25,436 bases of DNA from the IMG/VR virus record IMGVR_UViG_3300027749_000455, positions 1 to 25,436 of that record; one strand, 5' to 3'. The position numbers were made by a program, and so were the translations under genes. This stretch comes from a virus. The notes under the pieces were generated by a model. The model was given only the letters and a program-made list of their open reading frames with translations. It searched no databases and was not told the DNA's origin. Positions within the stretch are counted from its first letter, which is position 1, and each line of letters opens with the position of its first letter. This document shows positions 8,882 to 15,750 of this stretch, one piece after another.

Positions 8882-9498
8882 CTCCGCATGAATTGCTGAA
8901 AGACTTTGTATCAATCCATTATCCAAAGATGGGTGGATGGTGCGACCCTGAAAAGGGGTTCCAGATTGGAAGCCTTGTTCTCGACCACAAGCCTCAACAT
9001 ATCGCGGAGGTCGGTGTGTTCGAGGGCAAGTCAACGCTCGCTCTGGCTTATGCCTGCAAGCTCAACGGTAGCGGAACCGTTTATGCAATCGACTCATGGA
9101 AAAAAGAGGATTGCATCGATGACGAGACAAACCCCAACCAAGAATGGTGGTCGAAGCTAGACCTGGACGGCCACTACGAGGCTTTTGTGGGCCACTGTGT
9201 CCGTGCTCAGGTTGTTCGTCAGATGCAGTTCTGTCGTATGTCGTCATGGGACGCTTCGAGGTCGCTCCCGGATATGGATATGGTCCACATCGACGCGAAC
9301 CATGCTGAATGGCCGTCCACCAGCGATGTCGTCAACTGGCTTCCAAAGCTCAAGGTCGGCGGTTATCTGATCATGGATGATGTGAATTGGGATTCCACGC
9401 AGACTGCCATCCGGTTGGCGGAAAAATACTGCACGCTGATCCAGCGGTTCGACATGAAAGAAAGCGTGTTCTCTATCTATCAAAAAACAAAGAAATGA
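8878..9498 (+). CDS. Class I SAM methyltransferase, Methyltransf_24-like
   Basis: The protein has 206 residues and starts in an ATGA overlap with the preceding methyltransferase. It shows the motif IAEVGVFEGKS (42-52), the acidic IDSW at 71-74, and the paired signature VHIDANHAE then GGYLIMDDVNW. This arrangement is typical of the Methyltransf_24 and cephalosporin-hydroxylase-like methyltransferases found in surface-polysaccharide clusters. It differs clearly from the preceding enzyme, so the two are not a recent duplication. The 3' end overlaps the GT25-like gene by ATGA. The role is probably O-methylation of a sugar made or transferred by the neighbouring enzymes; the substrate is unknown. 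Confidence 0.88.
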   Translation: MTPHELLKDFVSIHYPKMGGWCDPEKGFQIGSLVLDHKPQHIAEVGVFEGKSTLALAYACKLNGSGTVYAIDSWKKEDCIDDETNPNQEWWSKLDLDGHYEAFVGHCVRAQVVRQMQFCRMSSWDASRSLPDMDMVHIDANHAEWPSTSDVVNWLPKLKVGGYLIMDDVNWDSTQTAIRLAEKYCTLIQRFDMKESVFSIYQKTKK

Positions 9499-10094
9499 CA
9501 CCGATTGTCATAACGCAGCGGGGGTCGGAGAGGATTGGACCAGTCACGGAAAGGCTCAAGGGATATGGTGTCCAAGAGTTCAAGTTTTTCTATGGGTTCA
9601 ACGGAGCAAAGTCCGGTCTTAAAGCAACCATCCCGTATACAGGTGACGACCCAAGCGGATCAGAACATATCGGACCAAAGCATATCGGCTGCACGATGTC
9701 GCACATCATGCTGTGGAGCGCGCTTGAACTGTCAGGTGAGAATGATCATTGGCTTATATTTGAAGATGACGTGATGCTTCGGGATGGATGGAAAGAATCC
9801 ATCAACCTCGCTCTGGAAGAAGTTCCAAAAGATTGGGACATGATTTTTGTCGGGTCATGCTGCACCCAGGGCCGTGTCGGTGAAAAGGTTGGCAATGCTC
9901 TGTATCGATGCCACCCGCTCTGCACGCATGCGTACATGGTGCGACGAAAAGCGTTGAAGACGTTGCTCGAAACGGTAGTTGAAATTTCTGCACCAATTGA
10001 TTTGCTGATTTTCTTCAAATCAAGGCATCTTCTGAATTCCTATTCAATTATCCCAAGGGTCGCAGACCAGTTTGACACAGAGATTCCAGATTGA
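9495..10094 (+). CDS. GT25-like (LPS-type) glycosyltransferase
   Basis: The protein has 199 residues from the ATG at 9495, chosen because it overlaps the previous stop as ATGA; the frame is open further upstream. The N-terminus PIVITQRGSERIGPVTERL fits the start of GT25 proteins. HIGCTMSHIMLWSAL is followed by LIFEDDVML, the family's acidic metal-binding motif (EDD), and then HAYMVRRKALKTLL with APIDLL, matching the conserved C-terminal half. GT25 enzymes add galactose or other sugars to lipooligosaccharide cores and, in large viruses and animals, to collagen-like hydroxylysine. That is notable because this phage encodes a collagen-like fibre, but a link is inference only. No membrane segment is seen. 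Confidence 0.88.
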   Translation: MTPIVITQRGSERIGPVTERLKGYGVQEFKFFYGFNGAKSGLKATIPYTGDDPSGSEHIGPKHIGCTMSHIMLWSALELSGENDHWLIFEDDVMLRDGWKESINLALEEVPKDWDMIFVGSCCTQGRVGEKVGNALYRCHPLCTHAYMVRRKALKTLLETVVEISAPIDLLIFFKSRHLLNSYSIIPRVADQFDTEIPD

Positions 10095-10107
10095 TTTGAG
10101 CATTAAA

Positions 10108-11451
10108 ATGAAAGACATCATCCGAAGCCTTTCCATCAAGGCTCTAAAACGATTTGCAAATGGTGGAGACGGTCAAGCCGACTTGTTGATGGAGATTGAA
10201 GATCTACGCAAGACACTTAAATTGAGAGCGGTTGAAAATGAAGAGCATCTGACAGAGGTTCGAGAAGAGCGCGACCATTGGCTGTCTCTTTATGATGAAA
10301 TCAAATTTGCTGCTGAATTCCTTATGAGCTACGCAAAAAATGACGTCCCAAGGCTGGCTGAACAAGTGGATTGGGAGGTCGGCAAGATTGTTCTACCGGA
10401 GGAGGTCGGAACTTACTATTTCAATCCTGCTATCCTTCAAGAATCGGACGGCAAGATTCTTTTGTTTGCTCGTCGATGCCGCAACAAACGCGAGAAGGAT
10501 GAGGATACGTATGTCGAGAAGAACGACATCGTTGTCTTTGAACTCAGCAAAGACCTTCGAGCGACCAAGAAAGCGTTGATCCAACTGACATCTCAACATC
10601 CAAACGAACAGTTTGAAGACCCTCGCGTGGTAAAATTTGGAGACAAGTACGGGATAAACTGCGCCACCTTTGTTCCGTTCAAGTCATACGCGCATCAGGC
10701 GATGTTCCTGCTCGACAAACAGTTCCTGAACGTGGGCCGGTTCGATACTGTATATGGCAACAACTTGTCCCAGGCGATGGTGAACGATGGGCACGAAAAG
10801 AACTGGCTTTTATTCGTCCACGATAATGCGCCACACATGGTGTATTCTGCCAATCCTCACGTCGTTGTGCGCCTCAATGGGCGGTTAGAGAAGGAAATGG
10901 AATACTCGACCGATGAGTTCAATCCTCTTTGGAAGTTCGGCGAAGTGCGCGGCGGCTCCAACCCTATCCTTGCGGACGGCCTGTACTGGACCTTCTTCCA
11001 TAGCTCGCTCCCGTGGATCAACAAGAAGCGTAGGTATTACATGGGTGCATACGCTTTTGAAGCCAAAGCTCCGTTCCGCATCGTTCGCATGACCACGCTT
11101 CCAATCTTGACCGGAACAAATCAACAAGATTGGTGGCCTGGACTTCCTGCGGTTGTGTTCCCGTGCGGCGCGTTCTACGATAGTTCCAAGAATCAGTTCG
11201 TTGTTTCGTACGGAATCAACGATGTTGACTGCGGATACATCAAGCTACCACTGGCCGACATGCTGGAGATCACCAAGATCATCCGGCCCAAACGAGATAC
11301 CGTCACCCCCGAGAAACCAATCAAACTAGATGACGTTCTCGACCCGATTCCTCAGAGACACAAACTGAAACGTAACACGATCACAAAATATGATAAACTG
11401 GATGCGCGGCTTAACGAAAGAGAACCCGAAGAACTTGCTGGAACTGCCTGA
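10108..11451 (+). CDS. GH130-like five-bladed propeller glycosidase/phosphorylase with coiled-coil N-terminus
   Basis: The protein has 447 residues from the ATG at 10108; a TTG at 10072 in the same frame is less likely. Residues 20-65 form a charged probable coiled coil (LLMEIEDLRKTLKLR and onward). From about residue 95 the protein resembles GH130-type propellers, which cleave or phosphorolyse mannosides and related sugars: FNPAIL (105-110), FEDPRV (169-174), HEKNW (229-233), RGGSNPI (281-287), FHSS (297-300) and FPCGA (351-355). No signal peptide is visible, so it would act in the cytoplasm or on the particle. It lies just after two glycosyltransferases and two methyltransferases. Enzymatic activity and substrate are not proven; it could be a carbohydrate-binding propeller only. 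Confidence 0.8.
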   Translation: MKDIIRSLSIKALKRFANGGDGQADLLMEIEDLRKTLKLRAVENEEHLTEVREERDHWLSLYDEIKFAAEFLMSYAKNDVPRLAEQVDWEVGKIVLPEEVGTYYFNPAILQESDGKILLFARRCRNKREKDEDTYVEKNDIVVFELSKDLRATKKALIQLTSQHPNEQFEDPRVVKFGDKYGINCATFVPFKSYAHQAMFLLDKQFLNVGRFDTVYGNNLSQAMVNDGHEKNWLLFVHDNAPHMVYSANPHVVVRLNGRLEKEMEYSTDEFNPLWKFGEVRGGSNPILADGLYWTFFHSSLPWINKKRRYYMGAYAFEAKAPFRIVRMTTLPILTGTNQQDWWPGLPAVVFPCGAFYDSSKNQFVVSYGINDVDCGYIKLPLADMLEITKIIRPKRDTVTPEKPIKLDDVLDPIPQRHKLKRNTITKYDKLDARLNEREPEELAGTA

Positions 11452-11713
11452 CGTAAATATCGCGGACTGGATAACCAACGGACAACAGGCAGAACTCGCG
11501 CTCATCATGCGGAATCCTGTGCTCAGGATGGCTCTACGCATCGTCGCAGAGTCCATGCCCGTCGCAATGCCATCTCACGGTAGCAAGGAGTCAGACATTG
11601 TTTTTGCTGCGGGAATCACCGCTGGTTATGCACATTGTCTTGAAAATTTGCGAAAATTGTCAGTAGTTGATGCCACGAAAGAACTTGAAGCGACCTTTGA
11701 CGATAAAAACTAA
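11390..11713 (+). CDS. Small hypothetical protein upstream of scaffold
   Basis: The protein has 107 residues. Its ATG at 11390 lies 62 bp inside the GH130-like gene; an in-frame ATG at 11402 is an alternative start. The sequence appears alpha-helical, with MRNPVLRMALRIVAESMPVA followed by the segment AAGITAGYAHCLENLRKL. I know no function. A small helical protein of this sort often sits between portal and scaffold genes in phages with similar gene order, so a structural or assembly role is plausible. The next gene starts 10 bp later. Confidence 0.7.
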   Translation: MINWMRGLTKENPKNLLELPDVNIADWITNGQQAELALIMRNPVLRMALRIVAESMPVAMPSHGSKESDIVFAAGITAGYAHCLENLRKLSVVDATKELEATFDDKN

Positions 11714-11722
11714 CAAAACTTT

Positions 11723-12892
11723 ATGGAAGAACCACTGAACTCGCCCGTTGTCCACTCTGCACAGCCTCCTGATTTTGGAAGCTCATTCATCGACGCATTT
11801 AAGGCCAGCGGTCTTGAAGACATCGCGGTTGCTGATGGCGTTGCTTCTCAGGTCGTTGAAGAACCCAAGGCAAAAAAGCAATCACCTCCATCCGTCGATA
11901 GCAAAAAATCAAACTCTCAGGAAAAACTGAGTCGCGCGGAGATGGACATCGATCAGATGTTCAAGCCCAAGGAGAAGGCCGTCGAAATTGATTCTGACAT
12001 CCCGGAATCCATCAAGTCCACGAAAGCGGCAGACGCTTTCCGAAAGATCAAGGAGGAGAAGGCGCAGCTATCCAAACAGATTGATGACCTCAAGGCTGGA
12101 AAGGTTTCCGACACGGAGGTTGAATCCAAATTCAAGACGCTTCAATCAGAGCGTGATGCGCTTTCCGAACGTGTCCGATTGCTCGACATCGAGCGGCATC
12201 CTGATTTCGTCAAGAAGTACGAGTCGAAGATCACCGGCGTTTTTGATTCGTTGAAGGGGCTTGTCGGAACCGAAGGGGATCGCCTGATCGGATTGCTCAA
12301 GTCTCCCGAAAACGATTATCGGAACTCTCAGATCGACGATATTGTTGAAGGTCTTTCTCCTTCTAAGAAGGCGAAGCTCGGAGCATTGATTGTCAAGTAC
12401 GACGAGATCAACGGAGAAAAGTCTGCTGAGATGTCCGAGGCAAAAGCCGATTACGATGCGGTCATCTCGAAGTACAGGCAGGATAGCGATGCAAATACCG
12501 CGTCCGCTTTGGAGTCGGCCACCAAGACCTGGACCAAGGTGAGCGAGAATGCTCGCGCTCTTGAGATCTTCGAGCCTCGCGACAACGATGAGGAGTGGAA
12601 TACCGAGTTGAATGGCCGACTCAATCTCGCCCGACAGATCTTCAACGGTGAGAACAGTGAAGAAGACCTCGCCAAAGCCGCCCTATGGGCCGCAGCCGCT
12701 CCCAAGTACCGTGAACTGCTGTATTCTCAGGTGGAGGTCAACAAGCGCCTACAAGCCGAACTGGCTAAGTATCGCGGCAGTCAGCCTGGAGTCAGTTCCA
12801 AGGCGACCGGGGGTTCAAGCAAATCGAGCAGCGGAGACGCTTCCAAGAGCGAAGATTTTGTGGCAAGCGTGATGAAATCGCTTGGTCGCTAA
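11723..12892 (+). CDS. Putative capsid scaffolding protein
   Basis: The protein has 389 residues, is hydrophilic and highly charged, with no membrane segment or enzyme motif. Residues about 100-160 (KTADAFRKIKEEKAQLSKQ region) are a predicted coiled coil. A helical Ala/Glu-rich middle and a Ser/Gly/Lys-rich linker lead to a short C-terminal helix (SEDFVASVMKSLGR), a layout typical of scaffolds whose C-terminal helix binds the capsid protein. The portal is upstream, as expected. Unusually, the capsid gene is not next but lies on the other strand at 16571. The start follows TAACAAAACTTT with no ribosome site. A strong terminator follows the stop. Confidence 0.7.
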   Translation: MEEPLNSPVVHSAQPPDFGSSFIDAFKASGLEDIAVADGVASQVVEEPKAKKQSPPSVDSKKSNSQEKLSRAEMDIDQMFKPKEKAVEIDSDIPESIKSTKAADAFRKIKEEKAQLSKQIDDLKAGKVSDTEVESKFKTLQSERDALSERVRLLDIERHPDFVKKYESKITGVFDSLKGLVGTEGDRLIGLLKSPENDYRNSQIDDIVEGLSPSKKAKLGALIVKYDEINGEKSAEMSEAKADYDAVISKYRQDSDANTASALESATKTWTKVSENARALEIFEPRDNDEEWNTELNGRLNLARQIFNGENSEEDLAKAALWAAAAPKYRELLYSQVEVNKRLQAELAKYRGSQPGVSSKATGGSSKSSSGDASKSEDFVASVMKSLGR

Positions 12893-12909
12893 AACTCTAA
12901 AACAATTAC

Positions 12910-12944
12910 CCCCCGGTTGTTTTTATTACAATCGGGGGATTTTT
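12910..12944 (+). terminator. Rho-independent terminator of the terL-scaffold operon
   Basis: CCCCCGGTTGT at 12910-12920 pairs with ACAATCGGGGG at 12928-12938 (11 bp, one G-U pair) across a 7-base loop, followed by a U run at 12940-12944. It lies 18 bp after the scaffold stop and 12 bp beyond the stop of the convergent minus-strand operon. On the minus strand the hairpin is followed by a looser T-rich run (TTGTTTT), so it may stop transcription from both sides. Confidence 0.9.
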
Positions 12945-12955
12945 CTTGGAATAAA

Positions 12956-13111
12956 TTACTTCTTGTAAGGCCCGCTTCCGTAAGGCCCACTTCCACTCGG
13001 AACAGGTTTAGTGGTTGGCTTGGTTGGGGTTTTTGCTGAGGCTGATGTGGTTGTCTGCTTGTAAGGTCCGCTTCCTGAAACGGAACCCTTATACGGTGCG
13101 TTATTGCTCAT
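12956..13111 (-). CDS. 51-residue GSGPY-repeat microprotein
   Basis: The ATG at 13111 overlaps the stop of the lipoprotein gene as ATGA, and the frame ends with TAA at 12956. The peptide is low in complexity: GSVSGSGPYK near the N-terminus, a Thr/Ser/Lys/Pro linker, and GSGPYGSGPYKK at the end, giving three GSGPY units. It has no membrane segment, signal or cysteine. It is the last gene of the lysis group and is too short for most gene callers. The function is unknown. The stop/start overlap and the regular repeat argue that it is real. Confidence 0.6.
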   Translation of the reverse strand: MSNNAPYKGSVSGSGPYKQTTTSASAKTPTKPTTKPVPSGSGPYGSGPYKK

Positions 13112-13341
13112 TTATCCTTTGGTAGTGCATACCACCCTTCACTGATGATGATGCGGTTGCTGCTGCGAATCGTTTTGCCGCTTGCGTCAAGTACCCAAAC
13201 CTTAGCTTTGACGCTCTCAGCGAGGCGCACAGGCTCACCGTGGGGGACGTAGATCACTCGACTCGCGCACCCCGCGCTCATGCTCATCGATGCGAGCAAG
13301 CAGATCACGCTTAAGCTCCGGTTGTTTCTTGGCGTCTTCAC
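13108..13341 (-). CDS. Small lipoprotein, putative o-spanin (Rz1-like)
   Basis: The protein has 77 residues from a GTG at 13341. A basic N-terminus is followed by the hydrophobic core LSVICLLASMSM and SAGC, a relaxed lipobox with Cys25 as lipid anchor. The mature 53 residues include the motif YVPHGEPVRLAESVKAKVWV and end EGWYALPKDK, a pattern I recall in small phage lipoproteins near lysis genes. The 5' 107 bp overlap, in another frame, a gene for a small membrane-anchored protein, the classic Rz/Rz1 arrangement. It would sit in the outer membrane and pair with the inner-membrane partner at lysis. It is not proline-rich as many o-spanins are, so the name is a reasoned guess. Confidence 0.65.
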   Translation of the reverse strand: MKTPRNNRSLSVICLLASMSMSAGCASRVIYVPHGEPVRLAESVKAKVWVLDASGKTIRSSNRIIISEGWYALPKDK

Positions 13342-13414
13342 TAGATACGTCCTGTTTTGACAAAGAAAATAGCCAAGCGACCAGTTTTACAATCAGGTCA
13401 GCCAAAAAACTCAT
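13235..13414 (-). CDS. Short inner-membrane protein, putative i-spanin (Rz-like)
   Basis: The protein has 59 residues. Its ATG at 13414 overlaps the stop of the upstream holin-like gene as ATGA. The N-terminal FLADLIVKLVAWLFSLS is hydrophobic enough for a membrane anchor, followed by a charged helical tail (EDAKKQPELKRDLLARIDEH) ending in DLRPPR. The lipoprotein gene starts inside it in the +1 frame and extends past its end. Membrane anchor plus charged helix fits an i-spanin, though lambda-type i-spanins are more than twice as long; the long-reaching part may be reduced here. Without the overlapping lipoprotein I would call it only a small membrane protein. Confidence 0.55.
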   Translation of the reverse strand: MSFLADLIVKLVAWLFSLSKQDVSSEDAKKQPELKRDLLARIDEHERGVRESSDLRPPR

Positions 13415-13596
13415 TTCTGACCTGCTGCATCAGCGTTTTTCTTGTTGTTATAGATGGACCAGGCGACACCAGAAGCGGTGACAGCGGCACCGACAAGCTC
13501 GCCGGCTTGATCAGTAGAAACAAGACCCTTGGCAACCAAGAAACCGCCAGCAGCGGTCAAAAGATGGCGAAGCAGAGATGCAAAATAAGCGTTCAT
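13411..13596 (-). CDS. Putative holin (Pam3-gp28-like)
   Basis: The protein has 61 residues, with hydrophobic segments at about residues 5-25 (ASLLRHLLTAAGGFLVAKGL) and 32-50 (GELVGAAVTASGVAWSIYN), then a charged tail (NNKKNADAAGQK). The RHLLTAAGGFLVAKGL block followed by VAWSIYNNKK resembles the putative holin family typified by Pam3 gp28 (from memory). Two membrane spans and small size fit a hole-forming lysis protein. It overlaps the preceding gene by ATGA and the i-spanin-like gene by ATGA, so the lysis genes are translationally coupled. Confidence 0.7.
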   Translation of the reverse strand: MNAYFASLLRHLLTAAGGFLVAKGLVSTDQAGELVGAAVTASGVAWSIYNNKKNADAAGQK

Positions 13597-13787
13597 TTGT
13601 CGTTTTTAAGTTTTCTGTACAGTTCGATTGATTTTACAACACAGGTCAAAAGGGCGGCAAGCGCACCAAGCGCAAGCGATGCTCCTTTTAGATTTGGTTC
13701 TGAAAATATCGCGTTACCAATCAGGCCAAGAACTGGCGCACCAACGCCTATCGACATATCGCGAACAAAAGCGTGGTGGCCAGTCAT
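13593..13787 (-). CDS. Small membrane protein, second holin or antiholin candidate
   Basis: The protein has 64 residues. AAGG lies about 7 bases before the ATG at 13787. Hydrophobic segments are IGVGAPVLGLIGNAIF (about 13-28) and ASLALGALAALLTCVV (about 36-51), followed by the basic tail KSIELYRKLKNDK. Size, two spans and charged C-terminus fit the holin/antiholin class, but no specific family is recognised. It lies directly before the Pam3-gp28-like gene with an ATGA overlap. Confidence 0.6.
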   Translation of the reverse strand: MTGHHAFVRDMSIGVGAPVLGLIGNAIFSEPNLKGASLALGALAALLTCVVKSIELYRKLKNDK

Positions 13788-13796
13788 GGTGGCCTT

Positions 13797-13952
13797 TTAA
13801 TTGGTTCCCTCGGACTGCTTTGCAGCTTCAAGTATGATGTCGGCAATCGGAACAGCGACCTTTGCATTCTGATAACCACCGGCTTTGATGGCGATATCGA
13901 CGAGTTGCATCAGTGCGTTCGCTTGTTCAGTCGTCAGTTCAATTTTGATCAT
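13797..13952 (-). CDS. 51-residue soluble phage microprotein
   Basis: The ATG at 13952 overlaps the stop of the DUF7936-like gene as ATGA; the TAA is at 13797. The sequence begins MIKIELTTEQANALMQLVDI and continues with AIKAGGYQNA and VAVPIADIILEAAKQ. It looks like a single compact helical unit; similar short LTxEEANALLxLIDxA proteins are common in phage tail and lysis regions, without a known function. It has no cysteine or membrane segment. Stop/start coupling on the upstream side and an intact frame make it likely real. Confidence 0.7.
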   Translation of the reverse strand: MIKIELTTEQANALMQLVDIAIKAGGYQNAKVAVPIADIILEAAKQSEGTN

Positions 13953-14326
13953 GCGACAGGAGCTTCGGAAACAATTATAGGCTCGTCAATGACAACTGGA
14001 ACCGGCGTCCAAGGAAGCGGAAGCGACACGACCGGAGCATTGGCCTGGTCAACAATCTCTTTCTCCACGCTCGCCTCGACAGACGCCTTATCAACACCAT
14101 TGTCCCAACACCAACCAAGAACTTGAGCATCGGTCAATTGGTCGTACGGAGTGAAATCGCCGCTAGGAGGAGCGAACGAGACGCATCCGGTCAAAACAGA
14201 ACTAAATGCCCCATCAGATCCACGGCAACTCCAGTTCGCCGTGACGACGACATCAGACAACGATGCTTCGGAATTTTTGACCAAAAGCTGTTTGATGATC
14301 CAGTTGATTGAGATAGTGGTGGTCAT
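13949..14326 (-). CDS. DUF7936-like phage protein
   Basis: The protein has 125 residues. N-terminal ISINWIIKQLLVK and SDVVVTANWSCRGSDG are followed by the strongly conserved-looking FTPYDQLTDAQVLGWCWDNG, then a helical stretch (VEASVEKEIVDQ) and a Pro-rich PPxPW-like end (SLPLPWTPVP). This combination matches proteins I recall as DUF7936, small tail-region proteins of unknown function in aquatic phages. It begins 6 bp after the tail-fibre stop without a ribosome site (TTTAATCTTTT before ATG) and overlaps the next gene by 4 bp. Confidence 0.75.
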   Translation of the reverse strand: MTTTISINWIIKQLLVKNSEASLSDVVVTANWSCRGSDGAFSSVLTGCVSFAPPSGDFTPYDQLTDAQVLGWCWDNGVDKASVEASVEKEIVDQANAPVVSLPLPWTPVPVVIDEPIIVSEAPVA

Positions 14327-14332
14327 AAAAGA

Positions 14333-15535
14333 TTAAATCATGTAAGAGCCAGAAACAAGAATGTATGGAACCGGGCAAATCGCGACAGCAGATTGAGCGC
14401 CTCCACCAGTAGCATATTGAGAAACATTGATGTAATTTACACCATTGTCCATGTATGCTTGTGCCACATTCAATGCCGTCAAGGTAAGCCCGCCAAGGTT
14501 GGTTATTGAAAATGAGTTAAGCTGACCTACGGTTCCGTTTGATGTAAAAGGAAGACCAGAGATACGCATAGCTCCGGTACCGGTATGTGCAGATGTCGCG
14601 ACATACAACCTAAATGTTACAAGATTTCCAACTTTTGTGTAGTTTCCGCTTTGAACAACATAAGTTCCAACACCAGCGGTAGTTCCGCCAACAATGGTCG
14701 GAGTGAACGTGCCTTCCTCGTAATCATCAAGAGTGTTCACATCCGTCGCAGCAACCTGCGTCGCCGGGAATGTGATGCCCGATTTAAGCTGGAGAACACC
14801 ACCGTTTGCGTTGACGGTCACAACGCCGACCAACAGATTTCCATTGCTGTCGATGCGCGCACGCTCCGCAGTCGAAACAGTGTCAGAAACGTAAAACAAC
14901 AAACTTCCACGATTAGAAGCTGCTGCTTCCAGCAAACAGCCAATCCCAACTCCGAAGATTTGTCCGCCACCTGTATTTACAGGTTTGATTAGAAGAGACA
15001 TCTGGTCGTTGACCACGCCTGTTCCGCTCGACCCAATAATAAGCCCATTTACATTGACTCCTCGCGCAACCCCGACCTCAAATTTTACGCTGGGAGAAAC
15101 TCCAACACCCAATCCAGTTGAATTGAGCGTCATCCGCGTGCCGCCTGCGCCGTCGTACCAACTGAACACGCCAAGAGGCGCAATCCGATACTGCGCCAGC
15201 GAATTGGCGGCAAATTCCAACGTGTTCGCAGCAGGAAGCCACGTTCCATTGGCTGGAATAGTTCCACCAGTGACAGTCGAACTAGCCATCGTCATCGGAC
15301 CAGCAAGAGTCAACGCATCCGTCGCCTTGTTGTACGTCAAGCCAGCGTCACCAGCCAGATTCGTTCCTCCATCATTAAAAATGATCTGCGTGGTAGCACC
15401 TGGAAGGCCGACACCCCCTCCAAGAGCCGTGTACAACTCGGTGAAGTTCTGGTTGGTGTAATCAAACGACGTTCGCAACGGTGTACCCGTTCCATCGTTA
15501 GGAGCCGCGCCGATGTTGATGGTCTGTTTTGCCAT
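14333..15535 (-). CDS. Tail fibre / tail spike-like protein
   Basis: The protein has 400 residues. The N-terminus INIGAAPNDGTGTPLRTSFD with NQNFTELY is a hallmark of phage tail fibres and spikes that dock on the tail. The middle is Gly/Thr/Asn-rich with repeated short beta segments (TTQIIFNDGGTNLAGDAGLT). The C-terminal third contains DDYEEGTFTPTIVGG and YTKVGNLVTFRLYV, a domain found at the tips of many phage fibres. No enzymatic motif is seen. It is probably a trimeric fibre, and is the second fibre-like protein in the window beside the collagen-like one at 1813. The leader is CATCTAATTTT with no Shine-Dalgarno sequence. Confidence 0.88.
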   Translation of the reverse strand: MAKQTINIGAAPNDGTGTPLRTSFDYTNQNFTELYTALGGGVGLPGATTQIIFNDGGTNLAGDAGLTYNKATDALTLAGPMTMASSTVTGGTIPANGTWLPAANTLEFAANSLAQYRIAPLGVFSWYDGAGGTRMTLNSTGLGVGVSPSVKFEVGVARGVNVNGLIIGSSGTGVVNDQMSLLIKPVNTGGGQIFGVGIGCLLEAAASNRGSLLFYVSDTVSTAERARIDSNGNLLVGVVTVNANGGVLQLKSGITFPATQVAATDVNTLDDYEEGTFTPTIVGGTTAGVGTYVVQSGNYTKVGNLVTFRLYVATSAHTGTGAMRISGLPFTSNGTVGQLNSFSITNLGGLTLTALNVAQAYMDNGVNYINVSQYATGGGAQSAVAICPVPYILVSGSYMI

Positions 15536-15539
15536 AAAA

Positions 15540-15749
15540 TTAGATGAATTCCGTCATGTCCGCAGTGATCATTGTCGAAGATGAATCGATAACCGTGTTG
15601 TCAGCAGTGATATCCGCCGTTCCACCAAGAGTCGATGCCTCCCAAAGTAGGCCAAGCTCCAACAGAACCCTTTCACGCGGACTCTTGCACGAAGCTCCAT
15701 AAGCCTCGTTGATCAAAGTCAAAGCATCCGCGCAAGAAAGATTAGCCAT
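15540..15749 (-). CDS. Small virion-like protein with shared N-terminal module and ITAD motif
   Basis: The protein has 69 residues from the ATG at 15749, chosen because the upstream gene stops at 15751 and this N-terminus aligns with it. Residues 1-37 (MANLSCADALTLINEA, then CKSPRERVLLELGLLWEA) closely resemble the start of the next gene upstream, so the two share a helical module. The C-terminal half ends in an ITAD motif (TADITADNTVI and MITADMT) also seen in the 603-residue protein at the left edge. It is probably a small structural or fibre-attachment protein; no function is known. Confidence 0.7.
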   Translation of the reverse strand: MANLSCADALTLINEAYGASCKSPRERVLLELGLLWEASTLGGTADITADNTVIDSSSTMITADMTEFI

Positions 15750-15750
15750 A

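Noticed and set aside
11326-11556. Minus-strand 76-residue frame over the GH130-like/small-gene overlap
   Set aside because: Antisense to two plus-strand genes in a continuous operon with no ribosome site or motif.
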